64,000 nucleotides of DNA from assembly GCA_020152595.1 (NCBI GenBank), contig JAIGNY010000085.1, positions 1-64,000 of the forward strand, read 5' to 3'. The DNA comes from Chiridota heheva. Its lineage: Eukaryota > Echinodermata > Holothuroidea > Apodida > Chiridotidae. Below are positions 1 to 12,800 of the stretch, piece by piece. The notes under the pieces are model-generated. The model saw only the letters and a list, made by a program, of their open reading frames with translations, did not search any database and was not told the origin of the DNA. A program made the position numbers and the translations under genes. Position 1 is the first letter of the stretch. Each line of letters opens with the position of its first letter.

Positions 1-300
1 TATGTTAATAATTTGTGGCGCAATCCATTTTTAAAACAAATCAGTATGGAATTTTTAGCACTTTGAAGATAGTATGAAATTAGGTGTCAGATCTGTAAAA
101 CTTCTCAAGCGCCATCTTAAATGAAAGATTTTCATGTTGATAGCAAAAACGTTTAAGTTCGTGTGTTAAGGTTCTCAAACGCGACCTGTGTCCTTAATAC
201 GATTAGTGTGTTGTCAGATCAAGGTCCTTAAATGAATATCAAAGTAAACGCACACACACACACACACTCACACACACACAAAGGCACTCAAGGGTATTTC
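1..300. other. Intergenic, with short (CA)n tract
   Basis: No gene is visible. The only structure is an interrupted CA dinucleotide tract at about 250-280. Confidence 0.6.
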
Positions 301-1570
301 GAAGGGACCACAAACTTCAAAGGATTCCAATTGTAACATGCCAAAGGGAATCGAAGGGACCATAAAGCTGTAAAGTGATAAACTCCAAAGGATTTCTTTT
401 GTAACATGTCTTAGGTACCTCAAACTTCAAAGGGTTCCTTTTGTAACATGTCAAAGGGACCCAAAAGGATTTGAAAGGACCACTAACTCCAAAGAGTCCC
501 AAAGGGATCCCTTTGGAATCCTTTTGAAGGATTTTCCAGTGTGACAATGACAATTTACATATGTAAATTTATATTAAGAATTAAAAAAAGAGAGCAATTT
601 CACGATTAAAAAGCAAATATAAATAATTTATTGTGATGCAGCATGCAGATATGAAGGCTCGGTACTTTTTGTGTTACTCTTTATTGACTAGAAGTATTCA
701 GTACGCATCTATCAACAAAATATCAGTAATGTGATGGGCGGAGTTACATTAATTGACACCAATAAATATGGGCGGAGTCACATTAATTGACACCAATGTG
801 CATTCAGAAATGGAGATTAATAATTGCATTAGTATTTCTATTTTGCAAATTCATATGATCAATCTAGTGTGTATTTACACAATCCTTGCGCTTTCATTCC
901 TGAAATTATTTAAGTTTAATTTTTAGGGAATTTTAGTTCTAAGAAAGTGATAAAGCAAGCTCAATCATGCTCACATTCCTTTATTGATAAAACGTCTCAT
1001 TCATAAAGGCAAAAGTCAGTTTCGACATATGAAAGTAAAATCCCTTTGAGATTGTAAAACTGTCAAAACGGACAAAAAGGGGTTTCAAAAGATTTCCTTT
1101 GTAACATGTTAAAGAGATTCCAAAGGACCACAAACTTCAAAGGGTCTTAAAAGGATCCTCTTAGAGGACTTTCCAGTCAGTCAATTTACATATATGTAAT
1201 TTATATTAAGAATAAAATACGTATTTTCAAGATAACAAGCAAATAAAATTTGATATGATAGATTCAGCATGCAGATATGACTGTATGAGGGTTTGGTACG
1301 TTTTTGTGGCTCTGCATTGGCTGGGAATATTTCTTAAGCATCTGCCAACAAAATATTCATAATGTGATGGGCGGAGCCACGTTTATTGACACCAATAAAT
1401 GTTCATGCAGAAATCAAGATTCAGATTGATCAGCCTAGTGTCTAAGTTACCTTATCCTTGTGGTTTCATTCCTTTAATATTTTGATTCAATCATTTATGT
1501 TGATTTTGATTTTTTTCCTGACGAATTTATAGGAAATAAATCAATATAGAGAAAGCTCATGCTCGAACTA
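300..1570. repeat. Ancient tandem duplication of a ~0.6-kb segment
   Basis: The segment at about 480-960 and the one at about 1130-1570 share the same landmarks in the same order: a TTACATATGTAA-like stretch, a CAGCATGCAGATATGA stretch, a 'tgatgggcgga' motif followed by 'ttgacaccaataaat', and a final 'tttcattcct'. They are diverged, so the duplication is old. No coding frame is conserved between the copies. The left flank at 300-540 is rich in degenerate AAAGGGACC and CCAAAGGAT words related to the satellite that follows at 2191. Confidence 0.65.
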
Positions 1571-1794
1571 ATTATTTAAAATACGTCTCATTCAGTTGTT
1601 ACTAATTGGCAGTATTTTGTACATTTTAAGTAGGACTTAGTAAAAGTGCAAATGTTTGTAGTGGACCTCACGTTTTCAATCGTGTTGTTCTCATCGTTAT
1701 GTAGAACAAAGTTTGGACAAATGATTCCTTTATAAAGCTGGTTCACCAATGTCACATATTGAAAGACGGTGGCTTTTTATGCGAACCTTTGATA

Positions 1795-1915
1795 GAACTT
1801 TCAAAGTCTTTTTGGGAAATTAATACAACTTTCAAAGTCCCTTTGGGAAATTAATACAACTTTCAAAGTCCCTTTGGGAAATTAATAAAACTTTCAAAGT
1901 CCCTTTGGGAAATTT
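1795..1915. repeat. 31-bp tandem repeat, about 4 copies
   Basis: Four head-to-tail copies of a unit containing CTTTCAAAGTCCCTTTGGGA followed by aattaata. The CCCTTTGG core is shared with the large 65-bp satellite that starts 280 bp downstream. Confidence 0.85.
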
Positions 1916-2190
1916 GTAATTGCATTAATACTGTAAAAGCATGGTATAATTGGAAACCCAGCTAAAAAATCCCCTTAAGAGTCTTTTGGAAATCCCTTAC
2001 AGATCTGAAAGGGTTTCAAAAGGATCTAAAAGGATTCTCAAAGGGATTCTTACCATAAATTGGAACCATGTCAAAGAGTCCCTTTGAGTCCTTTCAAAAT
2101 CTCTAAAATTATGCCTTTAGGTCCCTTTGAGTCCCTTTGAACATCTTCAAAGGAATTCCTCAAAGGGATCTTTTGAGAGTCCTTTTGAAT

Positions 2191-4787
2191 GTGTGCCAAA
2201 TTACTGTAAGAAACCATTTGACAGTCTCTTTGGGTCCCTTTTGGTCCCTTTGAATGTGTGCCAAATTACTGTAAGAAACCATTTGAGAGTCTCTTTGGGT
2301 CCCTTTTGGTCCCTTTGAATGTGTGCCAAATTACTGTAAGAAACCATTTGAGAGTCTCTTTGGGTCCCTTTTGGTCCCTTTGAATGTGTGCCAAATTACT
2401 GTAAGAAACCATTTGAGAGTCTCTTTGGGTCCCTTTTTGGTCCCTTTGAATGTGTGCCAAATTACTGTAAGAAACCATTTGAGAGTCTCTTTGGGTCCCT
2501 TTTGGTCCCTTTGAATGTGTGCCAAATTACTGTAAGAAACCATTTGAGAGTCTCTTTGGGTCCCTTTTGGTCCCTTTGAATGTGTGCCAAATTACTGTAA
2601 GAAACCATTTGAGAGTCTCTTTGGGTCCCTTTTGGTCCCTTTGAATGTGTGCCAAATTACTGTAAGAAACCATTTGAGAGTCTCTTTGGGTCCCTTTTGG
2701 TCCCTTTGAATGTGTGCCAAATTACTGTAAGAAACCATTTGAGAGTCTCTTTGGGTCCCTTTTGGTCCCTTTGAATGTGTGCCAAATTACTGTAAGAAAC
2801 CATTTGAGAGTCTCTTTGGGTCCCTTTTGGTCCCTTTGAATGTGTGCCAAATTACTGTAAGAAACCATTTGAGAGTCTCTTTGGGTCCTTTTGGTCCCTT
2901 TGAATGTGTGCCAAATTACTGTAAGAAACCATTTGAGAGTCTCTTTGGGTCCCTTTTGGTCCCTTTGAATGTGTGCCAAATTACTGTAAGAAACCATTTG
3001 AGAGTCTCTTTGGGTCCCTTTTGGTCCCTTTGAATGTGTGCCAAATTACTGTAAGAAACCATTTGAGAGTCTCTTTGGGTCCCTTTTGGTCCCTTTGAAT
3101 GTGTGCCAAATTACTGTAAGAAACCATTTGAGAGTCTCTTTGGGTCCCTTTTGGTCCCTTTGAATGTGTGCCAAATTACTGTAAGAAACCATTTGAGAGT
3201 CTCTTTGGGTCCCTTTTGGTCCCTTTGAATGTGTGCCAAATTACTGTAAGAAACCATTTGAGAGTCTCTTTGGGTCCCTTTTGGTCCCTTTGAATGTGTG
3301 CCAAATTACTGTAAGAAACCATTTGAGAGTCTCTTTGGGTCCCTTTTGGTCCCTTTGAATGTGTGCCAAATTACTGTAAGAAACCATTTGAGAGTCTCTT
3401 TGGGTCCCTTTTGGTCCCTTTGAATGTGTGCCAAATTACTGTAAGAAACCATTTGAGAGTCTCTTTGGGTCCCTTTTGGTCCCTTTGAATGTGTGCCAAA
3501 TTACTGTAAGAAACCATTTGAGAGTCTCTTTGGGTCCCTTTTGGTCCCTTTGAATGTGCCAAATTACTGTAAGAAACCATTTGAGAGTCTCTTTGGGTCC
3601 CTTTTGGTCCCTTTGAATGTGTGCCAAATTACTGTAAGAAACCATTTGAGAGTCTCTTTGGGTCCCTTTTGGTCCCTTTGAATGTGTGCCAAATTACTGT
3701 AAGAAACCATTTGAGAGTCTCTTTGGGTCCCTTTTGGTCCCTTTGAATGTGTGCCAAATTACTGTAAGAAACCATTTGAGAGTCTCTTTGGGTCCCTTTT
3801 GGTCCCTTTGAATGTGTGCCAAATTACTGTAAGAAACCATTTGAGAGTCTCTTTGGGTCCCTTTTGGTCCCTTTGAATGTGTGCCAAATTACTGTAAGAA
3901 ACCATTTGAGAGTCTCTTTGGGTCCCTTTTGGTCCCTTTGAATGTGTGCCAAATTACTGTAAGAAACCATTTGAGAGTCTCTTTGGGTCCCTTTTGGTCC
4001 CTTTGAATGTGTGCCAAATTACTGTAAGAAACCATTTGAGAGTCTCTTTGGGTCCCTTTTGGTCCCTTTGAATGTGTGCCAAATTACTGTAAGAAACCAT
4101 TTGAGAGTCTCTTTGGGTCCCTTTTGGTCCCTTTGAATGTGTGCCAAATTACTGTAAGAAACCATTTGAGAGTCTCTTTGGGTCCCTTTTGGTCCCTTTG
4201 AATGTGTGCCAAATTACTGTAAGAAACCATTTGAGAGTCTCTTTGGGTCCCTTTTGGTCCCTTTGAATGTGTGCCAAATTACTGTAAGAAACCATTTGAG
4301 AGTCTCTTTGGGTCCCTTTTGGTCCCTTTGAATGTGTGCCAAATTACTGTAAGAAACCATTTGAGAGTCTCTTTGGGTCCCTTTTGGTCCCTTTGAATGT
4401 GTGCCAAATTACTGTAAGAAACCATTTGAGAGTCTCTTTGGGTCCCTTTTGGTCCCTTTGAATGTGTGCCAAATTACTGTAAGAAACCATTTGAGAGTCT
4501 CTTTGGGTCCCTTTTGGTCCCTTTGAATGTGTGCCAAATTACTGTAAGAAACCATTTGAGAGTCTCTTTGGGTCCCTTTTGGTCCCTTTGAATGTGTGCC
4601 AAATTACTGTAAGAAACCATTTGAGAGTCTCTTTGGGTCCCTTTTGGTCCTTTGAATGTGTGCCAAATTACTGTAAGAAACCATTTGAGAGTCTCTTTGG
4701 GTCCCTTTTGGTCCCTTTGAATGTGTGCCAAATTACTGTAAGAAACCATTTGAGAGTCTCTTTGGGTCCCTTTTGGTCCCTTTGAAT
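2191..4787. repeat. 65-bp satellite array, about 40 copies
   Basis: The array is 2597 bp of head-to-tail units of 65 bp. Each unit begins GTGTGCCAAATTACTGTAAG, passes through CCATTTGAGAGTCTCTTTGG and ends with two GGTCCCTTT words. Copies are almost identical; the few length variants include one 66-bp unit near 2432, a 64-bp unit near 2888, a unit lacking GT near 3556 and one lacking C near 4650. Because 65 is not a multiple of three, open frames cross the units in all phases, and none is a gene. Degenerate related words flank the array on the left (1980-2190) and right (4788-4850), as expected if it expanded out of an older, diverged repeat. Confidence 0.97.
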
Positions 4788-4921
4788 ATGAAAAGGATTT
4801 CCAAAAGGTTTTTCAAAGAGGTACTGAAAGGGACTCTAAAAAGGATTTTTTCAGCTGTGCCGTGCCCCTTCCCTTTATGAAGGTATGTGCTGCCTGGACA
4901 TACAAACTGTTGTAATTGTCA

Positions 4922-5008
4922 AAATATTGTTGTTCAGCCCAGAACGTAAGGAATTTTGTTGTTCAGCCCAGAACGTCAAAATCTTGTTGTTCAGCCCAGA
5001 ACGTAAGG
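4922..5008. repeat. Short tandem repeat, 3 copies
   Basis: Three copies of a ~30-bp unit carrying TTGTTGTTCAGCCCAGAACG. Inserted or variable bases separate the copies. Confidence 0.85.
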
Positions 5009-6700
5009 ACGCATACAGGAAGCATTCATGAGGCATAATTTTCTTGACGTTCCCAGTTTCCTCCAAATCTAACATTGGAAAAGAAGTTGAGGAAGGAAAT
5101 AATCAAAAGAAATAGACTAAACAACTCTTATAAACTGAATTATTCACACAGCTTTGTCCTATATTGTAGATAGAGCTTGCACGCTCACAAGAGTATCGAT
5201 TCTCTAACCTTTCATCCAGTCGTTTTTATATCATTCTTTAAGTTTCCTTTGCATCTTTTCATTCCTTCAATTTCAGTAAGCCTATGAGTTATGTATACCA
5301 GACCCCTAGCTTGATTTAAAAGGGGTAGGGTGCTAGACTTGTTGAGGAGCACATTAATGCGCACGCGAAGCGCTGCGTCTTTTCGGCATTGAGTCCAGGG
5401 GCTCAATCCCATGGTGAAGAAGCTCTGAGATTTCAGCTATAATCATACCTCAGAATGAAACTATTCTGATTGATAAGGACCATCCATGAGCCAAACAGGA
5501 CAATTGCTTACTATGCTATCATTCTGTGTTCTGTATCCATGTAAGGTATTTTATTTATGAGTTTAATTAAGATTATTAGGTTAAAATAAAAAAATCTCAT
5601 GAGGGGCAGGACGGACCCCAGGGGAGGGCGGACCCCAGGGGTGTAGGGCAGGCCCACGGAGGGGTAGAGCGGGCCGCCCTGTAAAACAGCAAAGCTAGGG
5701 GTCTGTATACAACTTGTATTGCATAGAGATTCTTTCAATGAAAGGTACGGTATGCAGGGTATGGGCGTTCAGTTTGTGTTGCAATTAGATTGTATACAAA
5801 CAACTACAACTTCTTTAATTTCTTCAAAGTCATTTTTGTTTTCAGGTTTTGTAAAAATGCTTAATGTTGACAAGACAAATTTCGTCAAGTCAAGTCACAA
5901 GTCATTTGTTCGCAAGTCAAGTCAGATTACAAGTTAGTCCTTTGTTTGCAATCAAGTCAAGAAACAAGTCAAGAAAAATGTGACTCGAGTCCAAGTCAGC
6001 GACTCGAGCCAACAACTCTGGTCAAAACAGGGACAACTTGACTATAATAAAGCATTAACATTTCAAGCTCTGTAAAACGGTCAATTTGTTACCGTCTTTG
6101 ACTATATAATTTGCTATTTTGCTATTTTCATGGTCTATATGGCATATTGTCTTCCAACTGAGCTCAACTTGCTACGTGTCAACAGATCCTTAAATGGTAA
6201 AATAAGAATATCGTATGCTTGACACGCCACCAGTAAATCAACCCATTATTATCATCATTATCATTAATACCATCCCCATCATCATCACAACCGTCACTTT
6301 TATCGTCGTGACCCTTTGACCCCATATTGGCGACTAGTAAAATATTTTAAATCGGTTTGAATATTACATAAATCTTGATTCTTGATTATATAATAGTAAT
6401 CTTAGTCATCACGAACAAAGGCGGGATTTGGGGAATGAAGGGGGGCACTTGGCCACACTTTTTTCCTAATTGATATCTCTTTTATGGTGACCATTTGCAT
6501 TTTAGAGTAATTTTGCCCCTCCTACTTTCAATCTAGGCAAATCCCGCCTATGATCACGAACACCATCTTCACCATCCTTATCATTCCCAGTTAGCATCGG
6601 CAACTGCAAGCCGCTTGCTGCAAGCTCTTTGGTTCTAAGTCCGTATGACCCTCACTGATCTCGTTCAAATAAAACAGTAGATTCTTATTTTAAAGAATGA
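5009..6700. other. Intergenic region upstream of the reductase gene
   Basis: I see no supported gene here. A G-rich stretch with GGGGAGGGCGGACCCCAGGG words lies at 5600-5690. A degenerate (CAAGT)-type repeat lies at 5865-6015. ATC/CAT trinucleotide-rich sequence lies at 6240-6310. The promoter and any 5' untranslated exon of the downstream gene presumably lie here, but I could not identify them. Confidence 0.5.
5865..6015. repeat. Degenerate AAGTCAAGTCACAAGTC repeat
   Basis: Many copies of CAAGTC and AAGTCAAG words occur at irregular spacing, ending in gactcgag-containing sequence. It looks like a decayed simple repeat. Confidence 0.7.
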
Positions 6701-6719
6701 CTTTCATGCTTATTTACAG

Positions 6720-6833
6720 GCTAAAAGTTCCAAGATGGCAGAAGACATGCGAAAAGCGTATCGTTACCTTGGAAACAGTGGAGTGAAGGTGTCTCCACTT
6801 TGCCTCGGTACCATGACATTTGGAGAACATTGG
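6720..6833 (+). CDS. Aldo-keto reductase exon 1 (coding from 6735)
   Basis: A pyrimidine-rich acceptor (ttatttacag) ends at 6719, so the ATG at 6735 sits 15 bases into an internal exon. At least one upstream untranslated exon is therefore implied. The exon codes for 33 residues ending GEHW and stops at a strong donor (gtaagta) in phase 0. The ATG is chosen because the protein begins [13 protein letters not shown], just ahead of the first conserved strand. Confidence 0.85.
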
Positions 6834-9800
6834 GTAAGTAGCAGCATCACAATGTCAATGGACAATACACAAATGCCAGTTTTGGTTCCGATGCGATCAG
6901 CATCAGGAACCTATGCGGTCATGAATGCATAATGGTGTGTATGCATGTGTGTAACGCTAGCTAGTAAACACAATATCTCAAGAACCAGAACAACACACTG
7001 GATTCATGTCTTATGTGGTACACAGATAGCTCATGGTCCGTATATGTGAACTATTGTTTTTAGTGTATAGTGCATATTAATAAGTAGGCGGGGCTTAATG
7101 TTAAAATCTTAAAATGTTCATATTTAGATAACCACATGTCTGTTTTGTGTCATACTTACTGTAATCATGTTGTTAGCTAGTGCCTACATGTTCATGGCAC
7201 AGAAATGTTGAATTTAATTAAAATGCATAGTGGGCGGGACTTAACATGATTTTGTTGAAAAGGGCCTCTTAATACAGTATCACATAAACTATACATGATA
7301 TTCAGTTCATATTTGGTACACAAATAGCCCATGGTCCGCAGATGAGCCCTACTGTTTTTGGTGTTGATGTCGTACATATTAATGAGTAGGCGGGGTTTAA
7401 TGTTAAAATCTGGTCCGCAGATCTGCCTTATTGTTTTAGGTGGCGATGTCATGCATATTATAAGCGGGGATTTATGTTAAAATGCTAATATTTAAACAAC
7501 CAAATATCTGTTTTGTTTCATATTTGAAATAATTATGTTGTTAGCAAGTGTAAACATGTTTATAGGATAAAAATGATTGAATTTAATTGATTATGAAATT
7601 CCGTTCTTCTGATAACTGTAAGTTATTTGGTTGTCAATGTAACATTTAGCCTATTGTGTTATGACATTTATTATACAATAGTTAAACATAACTTCATATA
7701 TCGCGTCGGAATCTCAAAACATTTGGTTTTCTGTCATTTGACAAAGAACATCATATTCTAAGAAGAACAATCTTTAAGTCGTGAAGATAACTTATGGAAC
7801 GTATGAGCAAAACATGTGCTTATGGAACGTATGAGCAAAACATGTGCTTATGGAACGTATGGGCAAAACATGTGCTTATGGAACGTATGGGCAAAACATG
7901 TGCTTATGGAACGTATGAGCAAAACATGTGCTTATGGAACGTATGAGCAAAACATGTGCTTATGGAACGTATAAGCAAAACATGTGCTTATGGAACGTAT
8001 GAGCAAAACATGTGCTTATGGAACGTATGAGCAAAACATGTGCTTATGGAACGTATGAGCAAAACATGTGCTTATGGAACGTATGAACAAACATGTGCTT
8101 ATGGAACGTATGAGCAAAAATGTGTTTATATTGAGCAAAAATTTCAATGGAACGTAAAAAACATTGCTTAAAAGTACAAATGGTTCCCATATACAATTTC
8201 AATTTTAAAAACCATTGCTAAAAAAAGTACAAATACAACAAATGAAAATAAACATCTAGGCGGGGAATGTAGTCCCTCTCCTCCGAAGGCGTTGGCCCGT
8301 TAGCGCCGCAAAGAACAGTGTGACCAGGGATAGGGTACTAAATACCTGGTGTGACGCTCTTAATAAATTGTTGGCATCTTCCTTGTATGTTGCAAGAGGA
8401 AGTCGGTATTCGAACCGTTAAAACCATACAAAAAAATAGATTGAATAACATTTACAAAGTCTGATAGTGTTTAACTATATTAGAGAAATCGTATGACTGT
8501 ATAAAGTTTCATGTCTTGAAACGGAATCCATAAAATTTAATTCTGCACCGTGTGATTATTATGAATTAATAAATATTGAATGGCGTCACATAAAACGAAA
8601 TATATTTTCATACAGGGGTTTCCAGGCCAATGCAATGAAGAACTTTCGTTCCAACTCCTCGACCGTTTTGCTGAGCTTGGTGGTAATTTCATCGATACTG
8701 CAAACATGTACGCAGCCGGGACATCGGAGACAACGATCGGGAAATGGTTGTCAAAGTAAGAACTTAATCCGAGTCTAATTTGGGGATGACATCATAATAT
8801 GCCCGACGAGTTGGGGTATATCCGACGAGTTTAGGGCTATATCCGAGCAAAACAGGTCAAACGTTTGTAAAGGACAATTAAAACCATTGGAATGGAACTA
8901 TATATACAAATTGAAAGGTATTGATATTCTCAAATTAAAAATCTCTATGCCAGCAAGTTGAAACAGCTTAAAACTACTGAGTGGTCAATTTCTAACCGAT
9001 TATCGAGCCATTTGTTGCAAAAAAAAAGCAATCCATGAAAGGATTACAAATTTGTCCACATTTCAATCTGGTAATCAAGTAATATATTAAGTACACATTG
9101 GCGTGAATCTACCAGCTTTCCGAATATCCAACCCAAACATTTAACAAACTGAAGGCCAAAGCACATCAACACGGCCTCTCAGATTTTAAATATTTAAGAT
9201 GAATTGTCAGCCTTGGAGAATGCAACAATCAGCGTGTATTTTCTAAAACTTATTGTTTCCAGACGTGACAGACAGCAGTTCGTTATTGCAACCAAAGTGT
9301 TTGCGGAGATGGATAAAAGCAACCCGAACTCGGGAGGACTGAGTCGCAAATCTATTATGTGGAACATTGATGAAAGCTTAAAACGTCTGCAAACAGACTA
9401 CGTCGATCTTTTCCAAGTAAGAAAAAAGAAAATTACCATGTCAGTTCAACATACGTGCGCTTACATAGAGTTTTGGATTTAGGACATTTTGAATTTACAT
9501 GCACATCAGCATGTAGGCTACCATAACATGCTGGATTTGTAGGCTACTATAACATGCTGGATTTAGTCTATAGCTATGAGGCGTAAATAGTACCAGCCCC
9601 GTTGCCAGCAGGCACAAATTGACGGACTCCAATATTTCGACTGGTCATTCAAAAAACTTTGATACGAGCCTCTTATTAATTATGCAGTCAACAATTGTTC
9701 AATTATTTTTTTGCATTTTAGTCTCTTTGTCATGGATATGGACCGAACTGTATTGAAAACCCATAACATTTTCTCTTTTCTATAGAGTTTGGGTCCCGCC

Positions 9801-12800
9801 CTGTGACCCTCATTTCCTTCCCCGTTGGTAAGCAGTACAAAGAGGATAAAAGAACAACAATCAATGAAACCAGAATCGCAGTTGCATTATTAATAGCTTG
9901 TCACCTTGCTATCAAAAACCCACAAAGTTCAAGACAAATGGCATGACTTTTTTCTTAGGTCAATTACAAGCTGGCAAGACCATTAACCCTGGGCCCCAAT
10001 GTTATCGATGACACGGGGTAAGCTTTCCTTCTGCTAAAAAAAGATACTTTTTAACGTCTACAAATCTAAGCGAAACAGCAACATACCACCTGACTACTAA
10101 CAACATAAGACCTATAACTGTCGGAAGGACAGTATGCTGGACTAAAATCTTTGTCCTTGTGTACAAATCCATTCATGAACAAAGTCCCAGATACATCTCC
10201 AACATGCTTCAAATTCTAACTGGTTCTAAACAGCTCCGATCTACATCTACATCAGCACCCAGATTGATTGAACTCCGTACTCAACATACAACATTTGCCG
10301 ATAGGTCATTTTCATGTAATGCTCCCCGCACCTGGAACCTCCTACCTGACCACATCAAGCTTGCCAATTCCTTTGCTATATTCAAAAAAAAATGTTAAAA
10401 CACCATCTTTTTCAAGTTGCCTACCATCGCTAACTGTTTTTTTTTTTTCTTGTGAAGTTGTGCTTATGTACTTGTAAGCGCCTTAGTACAAAACTGTTTT
10501 GGTGTTTGGCGCTATATAAATGTGACTGATTGATTGATTGATATGCTGGACTTTTCGAAGCTAGTCTAGAGAATGGGCTTATAGAGGAAGTATGTACAAA
10601 AATAGGGTAGTAGGGGCAGATGATTTCAAATTACTTGAGCTTTGAAAGATGCACTTACATTTTCTTTTGCATTACAAGCTTCAAAATATCTTTGAGTTTT
10701 CCTAGATATTTTAAGACAAAAAAAGCTAAAGTAACTCAGAAAACATGTAAAACCTAGCAGTCTTTATAACTACAACACCTCGTTTAGTTCTATCAATTGA
10801 ATAACAAAGATAGGAGAGGCCCTGACTTGCCAATGTCAATAAAAGAATGTCATTACGCCTCCTATACAACCTGTACCATCCCCAACCCCTACATATACCC
10901 AGAACTACATCCTGGATTGTAATACAACTTCCAAATTAAGAAAATATGTGTGTCAAGCAAAGTCAAGCAGCATGAAAAATGTACAATAACATTAAAGCAA
11001 AATTATGCGAAACAATATTGCTTAAGGTATGACAAACTAGACATTGGAAACGATACAAATCCCCTCACCGCTAATAATGCATATTCCAGACTCCCACATT
11101 CCATCCCAACATGTCCCAAATGTCATCCCACGTCTATACTCCATCACACCTGAAAACCAGATAATGTATGTTGTTCCACCACTTGCATGACCCACATGCC
11201 ATCACAACTGAAATCCAGATGACATCCCACCACATGCCATTCCGCCCTGTCCCACATGTCGACCCACTCTGTTCCACATGCCAACCCGCCCTGTTCCACA
11301 TGACAACCCATCCTGTTCCACATGCCAATCCATCCTGTTCCACATGCCAATCCACCCTGTTCCACATGTCGACCCATCCTGTTCCACATGTCGACCCATC
11401 CTGTTCCACATGCCAACCCATCCTGTTCTACATGCCAATCCACCCTGTTCTACATGCCAATCCATCCAACATCCCACCGCACACTGCCCTACATACAATT
11501 CCACCTTGTCCCACATGACCTCATCCTAATTCCTTCAACTACTTTATCATCATGTCATCTTCTACCCCACATTCTGCTTATTGTTTATATTTCCCATTGC
11601 AAACCCCCAATTTAACATTCTTTAGAAGCGAGAAAACTTTTATTTGCTTCTTTATTCATGGCAAGACAAACATTTTGATTGCTATTTATGTCAGGAATGT
11701 CAATATCATGACAAAACTAGAAATGTGAAGTTAGTATGTCATAAACCATATATTTTTGATCTCAGGTCAAACATGTTGCAGCAAATGCATACTATACCTC
11801 ACCATTAAGAGTGAACAATGCTCTTCAATATACTGTATGATCATTTGTTTAAACAAAATCATCATACCCAAATATTTTCATTGCTATGCAAATAAGCTAA
11901 TTACTATGCACACACAATTCCCCAATCATGCTCAACTGAGCAGTACCAATGCCCTCTACCACTAAACCAAATAGCAAGTTAATATCTAAAGTTAAATATT
12001 TTATGCGAAAGTATATTGTTATGCAAATAACCTAATTATTATGCACATTACACCTCACCATTTAAGTGTAGATAATGGTTTTCACATATACGACCATTTT
12101 TTCAAACAAAATCCCCACTCCCACTTTAATTTAAGAGATATCATATATACAAATGTTTTGCTTGTTATGCAAATAAGCTAATTAGTATGCACACACAAGC
12201 TCCCAGTCATGCTTATTTGAACAGTACCAATGTCCTCTACCCCTGTGCCAAGTTACATGAATGTACATCATTCATAACTTAAGTTATGAAAACTTTAACC
12301 AAAAACTTAAACCAAAACTTTAACCTGACAAATATTTTCATTGTTATGCAAATGAGCTAATTAGTATGCACACACAACCCCCAATTATGCTCATTTAAAC
12401 AGTACCCATGACCTCTACCCCTATGCCAAGTCACATGAATGTACACCATTCATAAGTTATGAAAACCGACGCCGACGCCGGGGTAGTAGAATAGCTCTAC
12501 TATTGTTCGAATAGTCGAGCTAAAAAGGAAAAGGCACAATGTAGAACAATTCTAGTAGTGTAAAAACAAATCACTACTAACATTCCCGCATTTTTACCTG
12601 AAATTTGCCCACATAATCCTTCAAAATTGCTTGCACCATTGAAAAATATAAACCTTTTGGCTTACAATACCCTAAATAATAATCTATTAGATCACGCTTC
12701 AGTATGCTTTAGGAGAACACGGGAATTGCATTTGATATAGAGAGAAAGCAGAAATCAAAAATAGTCAAACGTGGAATAATCTTGGAGGTATTCAATGGCT

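Noticed and set aside
2127-4785. Many 60-90 codon frames on both strands with recurring CQITVRNHLRVSLGPF-type peptides
   Set aside because: Direct translations of the 65-bp satellite, present in every phase.
5310-5420. B-box-like GGCTCAATCCC in a GC-richer patch
   Set aside because: No matching A box or cloverleaf could be folded.
8250-8430. Possible minus-strand tRNA-like B box (GGTTCGAATACC read on the minus strand, near 8410-8425) suggesting another SINE
   Set aside because: No A box at a suitable distance, no second copy in the window, and no tail; a single 12-base match is too little.
11134-11615. Overlapping frames on both strands of about 100 codons, Cys/His-rich or Trp/Gly-rich
   Set aside because: Products of the 22-bp array; there is no start context, and no conserved codon use distinguishes one frame.
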